The notes below the pieces were generated by a model. It saw only the letters and a program-made list of their open reading frames with translations. It had not been told where the DNA came from and searched no databases. Positions 34,431 through 42,616 of a stretch of 64,000 nucleotides of DNA are shown here, piece by piece. The DNA is from CBDDKS01 sp965230335 (GTDB lineage Bacteria; Pseudomonadota; Gammaproteobacteria; Enterobacterales; Kangiellaceae): contig CBDDKS010000006.1 in the NCBI GenBank assembly GCA_965230335.1, positions 2,666,001 through 2,730,000 on the forward strand. The letters run 5' to 3'. A program made the translations under genes and the position numbers. Position 1 is the stretch's first letter. The number at the start of each line of letters is the position of its first letter.

Positions 34431-36563
34431 ATGACTGATGTTGTCTACAATTCGTTGCGAGAAAAAATTCAGGAAACACAATCAAAACTGATCCAGGTTG
34501 GTGATTTCTTAGTTGATTTTCGTGCAAATACCATTACTGATGCTCATGGACATTGTGTAACAGGTACAGAAAAACAACTGGCATTGCTCGCGTTATTTAT
34601 TGTTAAAGCACCGGAAGCTGTTACCCGGGATGATGTATTTCACTGTGTCAATAAGGGACAGCATGTTGTTGAGTCTTCTTTTCGTCATAGAGTCAAAGAT
34701 CTGAGAAATCTTTTTCATGACGCGACACCTTATCAATATATTGAGAATATAAAAGGAAAAGGATATCGACTGATATCATCCACACATATTTTAGATGAAA
34801 GTGCAGTGGCTGCCACAGTGCAAAAGCCTTTGCAGGCAGATAGGGTATTGGTCAATTATCAAAAGTGGATTTTCTCCTTAGTTATTGTCATTTTGATTTC
34901 TGTGATTGTATTTTTATCCTGGAAAAATGAGACATTAGAAGAAAAGTCTTTCAAAGAAAGAGCGATTGCAGCTAAATTATCACCTTTTACTGATTTGCGG
35001 GGCCAGGAAGATTACGCTGCAGCTTCACCCGATGGTCGCTTTTTTTTATTTAGCCACAAAGCAACAGACAGTGAAAATTGGCGATTAATATTAAAAGATA
35101 ACCAGGATAATAAAGAATATATTTTAAAAGAAGATGACTATTCCTATACCCACAGTCGCTGGTCAATGGATGGGCAACATGTGATGTTTACGCGTTACGA
35201 TGATGAGTCATGTCAGTTCGTAAAAGCTTATTTTGATATGGAGTTGTATCAATTAACACAAATAGAAACTTTGCTGAACTGTAATCAGGATGTTCCTGTT
35301 GGTATGGCACAGTTATGGAAGAAAAATCGCTCATTACTTTTTATTGAGGCAATGGATGAACATCAAACATTAAAAATCTATAATTATTCTCTGGAAACCG
35401 GCAAGCGATGGCTGGTAGCTTCCCCACCTCCAGAAGGTGCCGGTGATTATTTTTTTGAACTGTCCCGTGATGAAAAATATCTGGCCGTATTAAGAAATCG
35501 TTTTTGGCAGGAAACAGAAGTTTGGCTATTTAATACAGAAACCTGGGAAGCCAAGTTAATCGATAAGCAACCTTTCCCGTTAGTCAGTGTGAGTTGGAGT
35601 AAAGATGGACAATTTTTATTTTATCGTAATCAACATAATCAAATTGTTAAAGTCAATAAAAATAATCTTGTCAAATCCGTAGTTGCTGAGTTGTCATTAC
35701 CTTTTTCTTATCCCATTATCACGGGTGATAATGAAGAAAGGATAGCCGTTAATATTGGCTTTTATTCTGAGACTGATATCTTAAAGTTTAACCTGCTTGA
35801 TAAATCTGTGGAATCATGGGTATCTTCCTCTTTTAATGATTTATTACCTGCTATCTCTTCTGATGGAAAACATTTGGCCTGGGCATCCGATAAAACAGGT
35901 CGTTATCAATTATGGATAAAAGATGGTTCAAATGGAGAACGTCAATTGACGCATTTTTCTGAATATAAAGAGTTTACCAGTTTAAGTTTTAGTCCAAATA
36001 GTGCAATGCTTGCGACGATAGCTGACGGCCGTGTTTATATAAACGTTGTTGATGATAATCAATTTGTTACATTAACGAACATGGATGAACTGAATAATAT
36101 TTTGTCTTTATCCTGGATGAATAATCATCAGCTGTTGTTGGTACAATCTGTTGATACCACAGGACGGATAGCTTTTACTTTTGATATTTACTCAGGTCAA
36201 AGAGAGAAGCTTGATTTGGATAATCCGTTGGTAGTCCTTTATGAGCCAACACAAGGCATTTTCTATACCAAAGAAAACGATGCTTCTGTCTGGCTTTTTC
36301 ATAATGAACAACATAGCCGGCTTATCACAACGCAACAGATTATTAATAAAGATTTTAAGTGGCAGTATTGTTATGGTTCTTTATTTTTTATTGATAAGGT
36401 CGACAATAAGTATCAGTTATTTTCAACAAAAATGGAATCGTTATATACGAATACTTCATTAAATATTCCAACTTATTATTTAGCGTGTGATAAAATGAAT
36501 AACACGATTTATCATACGAATGCGTATGAAGGAGAGTTAAACTATTATTTGCTGCAGGAATAA
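34431..36563 (+). CDS. ToxR/CadC-type membrane transcription regulator with beta-propeller-like outer domain
   Basis: 710 residues. An N-terminal winged-helix DNA-binding domain (about 20-118, with TGTEKQLALLALFI, DDVFHCVNKGQHVVESSFRHRVKDLR and the closing IENIKGKGYRLI hairpin) is followed by a single membrane helix (about 146-164) and a large periplasmic part of over 500 residues made of repeating blade-like segments (SPDGRFFLFS, SRDEKYLAVL, SKDGQFLFYR, SSDGKHLAWASDKTGRYQLW, SPNSAMLATI). These resemble TolB/WD40-type propeller blades. The protein could sense envelope signals and regulate genes directly from the membrane. Its targets are unknown; the Lap locus downstream is a candidate only by proximity. 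A terminator separates it from acnB. Confidence 0.8.
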   Translation: MTDVVYNSLREKIQETQSKLIQVGDFLVDFRANTITDAHGHCVTGTEKQLALLALFIVKAPEAVTRDDVFHCVNKGQHVVESSFRHRVKDLRNLFHDATPYQYIENIKGKGYRLISSTHILDESAVAATVQKPLQADRVLVNYQKWIFSLVIVILISVIVFLSWKNETLEEKSFKERAIAAKLSPFTDLRGQEDYAAASPDGRFFLFSHKATDSENWRLILKDNQDNKEYILKEDDYSYTHSRWSMDGQHVMFTRYDDESCQFVKAYFDMELYQLTQIETLLNCNQDVPVGMAQLWKKNRSLLFIEAMDEHQTLKIYNYSLETGKRWLVASPPPEGAGDYFFELSRDEKYLAVLRNRFWQETEVWLFNTETWEAKLIDKQPFPLVSVSWSKDGQFLFYRNQHNQIVKVNKNNLVKSVVAELSLPFSYPIITGDNEERIAVNIGFYSETDILKFNLLDKSVESWVSSSFNDLLPAISSDGKHLAWASDKTGRYQLWIKDGSNGERQLTHFSEYKEFTSLSFSPNSAMLATIADGRVYINVVDDNQFVTLTNMDELNNILSLSWMNNHQLLLVQSVDTTGRIAFTFDIYSGQREKLDLDNPLVVLYEPTQGIFYTKENDASVWLFHNEQHSRLITTQQIINKDFKWQYCYGSLFFIDKVDNKYQLFSTKMESLYTNTSLNIPTYYLACDKMNNTIYHTNAYEGELNYYLLQE

Positions 36564-36929
36564 TAGTGGTTTTGCGATTTTTCATAGGGATTATTTTTTT
36601 GTATAACTTCTAAACGTAGCTTTTTTATTGCAAAACGCAAGGTTATTTTAGTGTGTTCCTTATCTTAAAATATCAAGCCACACTAATAACACGGATTCGT
36701 CACAAAGTTTGACTGGAAGTTTATGGGTTGTTTTATACACTGAAAAAGATAAGTAAAAAAATAGTTTAAAAATTTTTCTTATCCTACTCAATCAATATAG
36801 TTTGTTACTTTAGCTCCTGGGGGGAGGCTTTCTGTTTTCAATAGAAAGTTCAGTCATCTTTAAAGAGATACTAAAGTAAAAAAACAATATATTGGTTTTT
36901 CAACGACTAATCTTTGAGGTGAAATGCTT
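36564..36929. other. Intergenic region with a structured leader
   Basis: AT-rich region of 366 bases with no gene. Its right part (36805-36879) can fold into a closed multi-hairpin structure, listed separately. The Shine-Dalgarno sequence GAGGTG of the next small gene ends eight bases before its ATG at 36930. Confidence 0.6.
36805..36879 (+). promoter_or_regulatory. Putative structured RNA element (four-way junction) in the leader of the small peptide gene
   Basis: A 9-bp perfect closing stem TTACTTTAG (36805-36813) / CTAAAGTAA (36871-36879) encloses three local hairpins: CTCC/GGAG with a G-rich loop, CTTTCT/AGAAAG (36828-36833 and 36843-36848) and ATCT/AGAT near 36857-36870. Such a nested, compact arrangement is typical of riboswitches and other cis-acting RNAs. 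No match to a known riboswitch consensus was recognised, including the c-di-GMP types. It ends about 50 bases before the start of the small peptide gene. Confidence 0.45.
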
Positions 36930-37139
36930 ATGAGTTATTTTTTATACATCTTATCGCTCATTTATGGTCAAGATGTGACTACAAATGCAGAAAAGACAGA
37001 AGCAAACAATAATCAATCTCAGGTAGTGAAACAATTGTTACCTTCACACAAATGCCACCAAACTGGCTTTAATGGGGGAAGAGACGGTTGTAATGGCGGT
37101 GGTACCGGGCAAAGAAGTAAAGGCCGCGGCAGAAAATAA
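36930..37139 (+). CDS. Small Gly-rich, basic, probably exported peptide of unknown function
   Basis: 69 residues from the ATG at 36930, chosen over the ATG at 36924 because GAGGTG is then at a proper distance (8 bases). A short hydrophobic N-terminus (MSYFLYILSLIYGQ) may act as a signal. The middle is Asn/Gln/Lys-rich. The C-terminal third has two cysteines and many glycines (HKCHQTGFNGGRDGCNGGG) and ends in the basic RSKGRGRK. No family is recognised. It lies between the membrane regulator and the type I secretion locus. Confidence 0.5.
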   Translation: MSYFLYILSLIYGQDVTTNAEKTEANNNQSQVVKQLLPSHKCHQTGFNGGRDGCNGGGTGQRSKGRGRK

Positions 37140-37555
37140 TTAAAGCATGTTATTTAATCGAATCATAATAAACGCTACTCTCATATAAGGTCTCGCCCCC
37201 CTCAATGTGATACATTATTCTCTATTGAGGGGGAAGATAAGCCATCTTTGAAATACAGACTCTATCTGTGAAAAGGTGATAAGCCCCTTAATAGGCCATA
37301 TAAAAGCTACTCTTTTTAATGGGTTTATATCAATTTAAACTCAAATAGTTATTTTTTCTTGCTATATCCTAACTCATTGAATTAGTTGGATTTTTTATAA
37401 AGCTCAAATCAGAATACGTTGATTTTTCAATTAATTATTCAGTTTTTTTTAAGTAAAAGAGCAAGTTTAAAATTATCTGCTAGACTCAGAGAGTACTTGC
37501 GCAAAAATTTAGCTGTAAGTATTTGAAAATATTCATTATTGATTAAAGTTGTAGA
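37140..37555. other. Intergenic region upstream of the Lap locus
   Basis: No gene was seen in these 416 bases. A 10-bp perfect inverted repeat lies at 37197-37233. The remainder is AT-rich and should contain the promoter of the Lap secretion genes, but no clear -35/-10 pair was identified. Confidence 0.6.
37197..37233. repeat. Inverted repeat CCCCCTCAAT/ATTGAGGGGG
   Basis: Perfect 10-bp arms at 37197-37206 and 37224-37233 with a 17-base spacer, the only GC-rich block in the region. No T tract follows, so it is either a weak terminator for the small peptide gene or a regulatory site for the Lap operon. Confidence 0.55.
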
Positions 37556-39922
37556 ATGAAAAGAACCCACAAAATTAACCAGATTATTTACTTGCTTGTC
37601 AGTTTTATGACATGTCATGTGATGGCGGAAAATTCCAAAGAAACTCTCAATGAAATAAAAAGAGATGTACTTCCTTTATATGATTATGTCATGGATGTAT
37701 TAACAGCGCATCCAAGAGTAAGGGAACAAGTGCATATTTATCGTCAGACTTTACAGGATGAAGTGATTGCAAAAAGTGGTTGGTTACCCAGTGTTGATTT
37801 AGGAGCAACGACAGAAAAAGTAGATAGAGATGGACCTTTAAGTATACCGTCACAACGTAATGACTTTAGCAGTCAACGAACAGAGTTATCCGTAACACAA
37901 AATATTTTTGAAGGTTTTGCAACCAAATATGAAAAGAAGCAGACGCAGGCCAGAGCAAAAGCGGCATTGTTTGAATTGTATGATACAGCTGATAACATTG
38001 CATTGGATGCTATTCAGGCTTACTTTGAAGTATTAAAGCAGCACCAGTTATTGACTCTGGCTAAAGAAAATTTAGCTTCTCATCAGGAAACTCTAGATAA
38101 AATAAGAAAAAGAAGTCAATCGGGTGCTGGCCGACGTTCTCAGTTGGAACAAACAGAAGGCCGGGTTGCCAGAGCACATGCAGGATATATTGCCCAGCAA
38201 AATAATTTGCAGGATGCATTAACCACATTACATGAAATATTGGGGAGATATGTTTTAGCAGAAGAATTACAGGAACCCTCACTACCCAATAAACCTTTGA
38301 AATCTATTGAACGATTAACAGAACAGGCATTAGCACAACATCCTGCCATGAAAGTGGCCTCATTTAATGTAGATGCCGCCTTATTTGATCAGGCAGTAAC
38401 CAGAAAAAATCGATACCCAAGAGTAGATATCAGGTTAGCAAAAATAAAAGGCAATGACTTAAATGGCATACCTGGTGATGTTGACGAAACGCGACTATCG
38501 CTTAATTTTCAATACAACTTTTATCGAGGTGGGGCAGATAAAGCTGAAGAACGCAAGAAAGTCAGTGTTGTACATGAACAACAGCAGTTTGCAGCGAGGG
38601 TAAGACGTCAGGTGATTAACACACTGCGATTGGCCTGGACTGCGGATACATCACTCAATAGTCAGTTGAAATTTTTAAAGAAACATGTTGATAAATCTCG
38701 TCAAACGATGAGTTTATATCGAGAGGAATTTTTTATTGGTCAGCGTGACTTAATTGATTTACTGGATGCAAAAAATGAGTTGAATTCAGCACAAAATCAA
38801 TATACAGAAGCCTATTATGAGTCTCTTATTTCAAGATTTCGTGTTTATGAAGGCTTTGGTGAACTCTTCACTGCATTGGGTATCAATATTAATTTGGATG
38901 AGTCTGATTTCACTATTGGTCGTGTTAAAGCCAAAGGGAAGGATAAATTACCCTTGAATCAGGATTATGATAACGATGCACAAGTCGATAAAAAGGATCA
39001 ATGTGATAATACATTAGAAGGTAGCCAGGTAAATTTATTCGGATGTAAACAAGAAACTATTAGAGAGCCGGTGAATTTAAAGTATCCTTCTAAAATACAA
39101 GCGCCAAAAATTATTCAACAAACAGAAAAAGAAATCATAAAAAAAGAAACTAAACCACAGGTGCCGGAAAAGAAAGTAATAAAAGAAAAAACCATACAGC
39201 AAGACATGGAAAAGCAATCTGAACAGGGTGATGGTGTTGTTATTCGGGCAAAAAGAAATTTGGCATTACAAGCAGTGAATGACAGTTGGGGACTTGAGCA
39301 AAATGGTATATTTATTATTACATCGGAGATGTTATTGGATAATGATTTTACGTTGGATAAAAATAATGTACAGATAGTCAGTTATAGTCAACCTGAAACA
39401 GGTGATTTGGCTATGAATGATAAAAAGGCTTTTGTTTATCGTTCTAAAGAGGGATTTGTTGGTATTGATGTGTTTAATTACACCATCAAAGATATTCAGG
39501 GCAATACCTCTACAGCACAGGTGAGTATTGTCATACCACCGGAAACTGAAATTTCATTAACACGAGATTATTTTTTAAACTTTAAATTCGATAAAACAGA
39601 ATTAACGGAAATGTCTAATAATAAATTATATAAAATTATTAATGAATTAAAGAAGTTCCCTCATGTCCATGTGAACTTTTATGCATATACAGACAGCAAA
39701 GGATCAGATAAATATAATTTGGATCTATCAAAAAGAAGAGCTAATAGTGTAAAAAGTAAAATTTTATCAAAAGATATCCATGAGAAAAGAATAAAAGTGT
39801 ATGCACTTGGGGAATCCAATCCAATTGCAAGCAATGCAACAGAAGAAGGGCGGGCTATCAATCGAAGAGGTGTATTTCGTTTCCAATCCGCTGAAAAAAT
39901 AGATAACCAAAATAAAAAATAG
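37556..39922 (+). CDS. TolC-family outer membrane channel (LapE-like) fused to TSP3-like, Ig-like and OmpA domains
   Basis: 788 residues. A signal peptide (IIYLLVSFMTCHVMA) is followed by a complete TolC/LapE-type outer membrane efflux domain (about 30-450: SGWLPSVDLGATTEK, VTQNIFEGFATKYE, the second-half LNFQYNFYRGGADKAEERK). Then come an acidic DYDNDAQVDKKDQCDNT segment like a thrombospondin type 3 calcium-binding repeat (about 470-487), a Lys/Pro-rich linker, an Ig/cadherin-like domain (about 570-660) and a C-terminal OmpA peptidoglycan-binding domain (FKFDKTELTEMSNNKLYKI to the GESNPIASNATEEGRAINRRG motif). TolC proteins are normally about 450 residues with no OmpA part. It is the outer-membrane pore for the adhesin at the end of the locus and may anchor itself to the cell wall. 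Confidence 0.88.
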   Translation: MKRTHKINQIIYLLVSFMTCHVMAENSKETLNEIKRDVLPLYDYVMDVLTAHPRVREQVHIYRQTLQDEVIAKSGWLPSVDLGATTEKVDRDGPLSIPSQRNDFSSQRTELSVTQNIFEGFATKYEKKQTQARAKAALFELYDTADNIALDAIQAYFEVLKQHQLLTLAKENLASHQETLDKIRKRSQSGAGRRSQLEQTEGRVARAHAGYIAQQNNLQDALTTLHEILGRYVLAEELQEPSLPNKPLKSIERLTEQALAQHPAMKVASFNVDAALFDQAVTRKNRYPRVDIRLAKIKGNDLNGIPGDVDETRLSLNFQYNFYRGGADKAEERKKVSVVHEQQQFAARVRRQVINTLRLAWTADTSLNSQLKFLKKHVDKSRQTMSLYREEFFIGQRDLIDLLDAKNELNSAQNQYTEAYYESLISRFRVYEGFGELFTALGININLDESDFTIGRVKAKGKDKLPLNQDYDNDAQVDKKDQCDNTLEGSQVNLFGCKQETIREPVNLKYPSKIQAPKIIQQTEKEIIKKETKPQVPEKKVIKEKTIQQDMEKQSEQGDGVVIRAKRNLALQAVNDSWGLEQNGIFIITSEMLLDNDFTLDKNNVQIVSYSQPETGDLAMNDKKAFVYRSKEGFVGIDVFNYTIKDIQGNTSTAQVSIVIPPETEISLTRDYFLNFKFDKTELTEMSNNKLYKIINELKKFPHVHVNFYAYTDSKGSDKYNLDLSKRRANSVKSKILSKDIHEKRIKVYALGESNPIASNATEEGRAINRRGVFRFQSAEKIDNQNKK

Positions 39923-39998
39923 TCATATTGATGATGTATTTGATTTTGTGGTCTAACCATTTTTTATGGTAAAGCTATGAAGTTTAAAAAGAAAAAAA

Positions 39999-40679
39999 AT
40001 GCATAAACATGATGCTTTTAGAAAAAAAAAACAATATTTCAATTTTTTATATCTATGGCTCATCTTCTTTGGTACATCAACAATAACACAGACTTTAGTT
40101 GATCAATCAATGTTAATGCGTTTGAAGAAAAATTATGATGACGGTGCCTATCATAGAGCACTTTCTTTAAATGCACTTATTGATGAGTTAAAATCAAAGC
40201 CTGTAAAAGAAAAACTCGTAGAAATTAACCGATTTTTTAATCGGTTTCCTTATAAATCAGATATTGAGTTATGGAAAAAGTCAGATTATTGGGCAACACC
40301 TGAGGAGTTTATTGGTGTACATTCAGGAGATTGTGAGGATTATGTTATTGCAAAATACTTTGCTCTTAGGGAGTTAGGTGTTGATGAGAAAAAATTGTAT
40401 CTCACCTATGTTCGTGCAAAAAACATTAATATGGCGCATATGGTATTGACTTATTTTGAGGAACCTAAAAGTATACCTTTGGTTTTGGATAATTATGAAT
40501 TAAGAGTGTTACCCGCCAATGAACGTAAAGATTTACTACCTGTGTATAGTTTTAATGCAAAGTCTTTGTTTATTACTAATGCGTCAGCGGGATTAGGGAA
40601 AAAACTACCCACTGATAAGATCAAAAATAGTAAGTGGACCCAACTATTAAACAGTATCGAAAAGAAGAAGAAAAAATGA
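39999..40679 (+). CDS. lapG: LapG-type periplasmic cysteine protease
   Basis: 226 residues of the bacterial transglutaminase-like cysteine protease family. An N-terminal hydrophobic segment (FLYLWLIFFGTSTITQTL) directs export. The catalytic triad is Cys112 (SGDCEDYVIAKY), His147 (NMAHMVLTY) and Asp164 (LVLDNY). LapG cuts the N-terminus of LapA-type adhesins at a dialanine site; the adhesin in this locus carries TAAG. LapG is held inactive by LapD when c-di-GMP is high. The stop overlaps the next start (ATGA). Confidence 0.93.
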   Translation: MHKHDAFRKKKQYFNFLYLWLIFFGTSTITQTLVDQSMLMRLKKNYDDGAYHRALSLNALIDELKSKPVKEKLVEINRFFNRFPYKSDIELWKKSDYWATPEEFIGVHSGDCEDYVIAKYFALRELGVDEKKLYLTYVRAKNINMAHMVLTYFEEPKSIPLVLDNYELRVLPANERKDLLPVYSFNAKSLFITNASAGLGKKLPTDKIKNSKWTQLLNSIEKKKKK

Positions 40680-42616
40680 CTTTGTTTAGACAGATTGCAT
40701 TACTGATATCCATGATTTTATTAATTCTTTTTTTATTAATTTCAATGGATACTTTTCACCAATCCAGTAAATATTTAAATGGTCAGTTAAGAACAACGGC
40801 ACAAGATACAGCAACAGTACTAAGTATTGCTATTTCATCGATTAATCAGGAAGATCAGCAAGTGAAGGAAGGCAATCTGGATTCATTATTCAGTGCTGTT
40901 TTTGATAGTGGTTATTATAGCAATATTCGTTTGATATCTGATGAAGGAAAAACCATCTATGAAAAGAAAAGGAAACTTAATATTCAAGGTATTCCCAACT
41001 GGTTTATTAATTTTTTCTCATTAGAAAAGGCAACAGGTACTGCTCAGGTCATGCAGGGTTGGGTCTCTCTTGGTCGATTAGAGGTAACTTTGCATCCAGG
41101 TTTTGCTTATGCCAATATTTTTCATAATCTAAAAGCAACTTTATTATGGTTTGTGTCACTCTTTTTAGTGATTTTGATTTTATTGTGGTATTTATTGCAT
41201 ATTACTTTAAAACCCTTAAAAGAAATGTATGTTCAGGCTAATGCGATTCATGATAATCAATTCATTCAGCAAGCCAGGTTGCCTAAAACCCGAGAATTGC
41301 GTCGAGTTGTACAAGCAGTTAATCGTATGATTTCCAAAGTGCAATCGGTTTTTGAAAATGAAGAAAGAACACTCAAGTCCTATCATGAATTATTGTATAC
41401 TGATACATTAACCGGTTTGTATAATCGACGTTATATATTATCTCAATTGGAACAAACGCTTTCAGAAGAATCTTCTTTTCAGGGCAGCATGGTGATCATT
41501 AAAATAAATAAACTGGATTCTGTAAGAGAATATCAGGGGTATACTGATGCGGACAATATTGTAAAAGTATTTGCGAATATAACTCAACAAATTATTGATG
41601 AAGGATTGGGGGAAAGAGTGGCTAGGATGAGTGATGATGAGTTTGCCTTTATATTTTCTGTTGATCATGTGTCATCAGAAGAAAAGGTTGAGATGATTTT
41701 TGATACATTTAAAGATCATATGAAAAAATCTGACTTTAATTATAAAGTATCTCTATCGGCAGGTATTGTTAATCTTGTCAACTCATCCAAGTTAGGAGAG
41801 GTTCTGGCAGAGCTGGATTTAAGTTTAACTCGCGCACAAATGCAAGGTGGTTATCATTATTTTGTGAGTCAACCGACACATTTGGTTTTACCAAAAGGTA
41901 AAATGCAATGGCGTAATTGGTTTCAGGATATGTTGACACAACAAAAGTTCTACTTGGTTAAACAACCTGTATTTGATAAAAACAAACAATTAATTCAACG
42001 GGAAGTGTTTGTTAGAATCAATGATGATAAAGGTGCGTTGATACCGGCTGCTGTGTTTATGCCCATGGCACTGGCATTGGGTTATAGTTTGGAGATTGAT
42101 CGTGCTGTTTTTAAGTTGGTAAAATCTTACATTGAACAAAAAAAAGATGCCATTCCTGTCGCATTAAATTTGTCACCTTCATTTTTCAATCATGCTGATG
42201 CATTTTCAGAGTTTAAAGAATTACTCTCCTTTGTACAAAAAAATTCAAAACAACTCTGTGTTGAAGCACCACATATTTCTTTAATACAACATATTGATAT
42301 GTGTCAACAAATTGCTGAGTCAGTGAAACAAACGGGACAACAATTTGGTATTGATCAAATAGATTTGGATGGAGACTTTCAAGTGTTACAAAAAATATTA
42401 CCGGCTTATGTGAAAGTCAATGCGAAGATGTTAGGTGATCTCAGTGATTCTATGATATTGGCTGCTTATAAGGCATTAAGAAATTTAACGGCTACATTAG
42501 ATATTCAACTCATTGTTGTTGGTATTGATGAGCAGGAGCTATATGATCGCTTGATTCAATTAAATATTGATGCAGCTCAGGGACATTTATTGGGGCAGCC
42601 TGAGGAGAATGTGTGA
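40676..42616 (+). CDS. lapD: LapD-type c-di-GMP receptor with degenerate GGDEF and EAL domains
   Basis: 646 residues from the ATG at 40676, which overlaps the lapG stop. Two membrane helices (about 5-25 and 155-175) bracket the periplasmic LapD/MoxY N-terminal domain that binds LapG. A HAMP segment (LKPLKEMYVQANAI) and then GGDEF and EAL domains follow. The GGDEF signature reads SDDEF (319-323) and the EAL motif reads EVFVR (443-447), so neither cyclase nor phosphodiesterase activity is expected, as in LapD. The EAL domain should bind c-di-GMP and signal inside-out to sequester LapG. The GTGA overlap with lapB indicates coupled translation. Confidence 0.93.
   Translation: MTLFRQIALLISMILLILFLLISMDTFHQSSKYLNGQLRTTAQDTATVLSIAISSINQEDQQVKEGNLDSLFSAVFDSGYYSNIRLISDEGKTIYEKKRKLNIQGIPNWFINFFSLEKATGTAQVMQGWVSLGRLEVTLHPGFAYANIFHNLKATLLWFVSLFLVILILLWYLLHITLKPLKEMYVQANAIHDNQFIQQARLPKTRELRRVVQAVNRMISKVQSVFENEERTLKSYHELLYTDTLTGLYNRRYILSQLEQTLSEESSFQGSMVIIKINKLDSVREYQGYTDADNIVKVFANITQQIIDEGLGERVARMSDDEFAFIFSVDHVSSEEKVEMIFDTFKDHMKKSDFNYKVSLSAGIVNLVNSSKLGEVLAELDLSLTRAQMQGGYHYFVSQPTHLVLPKGKMQWRNWFQDMLTQQKFYLVKQPVFDKNKQLIQREVFVRINDDKGALIPAAVFMPMALALGYSLEIDRAVFKLVKSYIEQKKDAIPVALNLSPSFFNHADAFSEFKELLSFVQKNSKQLCVEAPHISLIQHIDMCQQIAESVKQTGQQFGIDQIDLDGDFQVLQKILPAYVKVNAKMLGDLSDSMILAAYKALRNLTATLDIQLIVVGIDEQELYDRLIQLNIDAAQGHLLGQPEENV

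Noticed and set aside
36805..36879. Interpretation of the leader structure as a c-di-GMP (GEMM) riboswitch
   Set aside because: The conserved GEMM core and its tetraloop-receptor pattern are not present; only the general idea of a structured RNA is kept.
36930..37139. Small peptide as a double-glycine-leader bacteriocin exported by LapB
   Set aside because: There is no conserved leader before a Gly-Gly cut site, and the C39-like domain of LapB lacks the catalytic cysteine, so leader removal by it is not expected.
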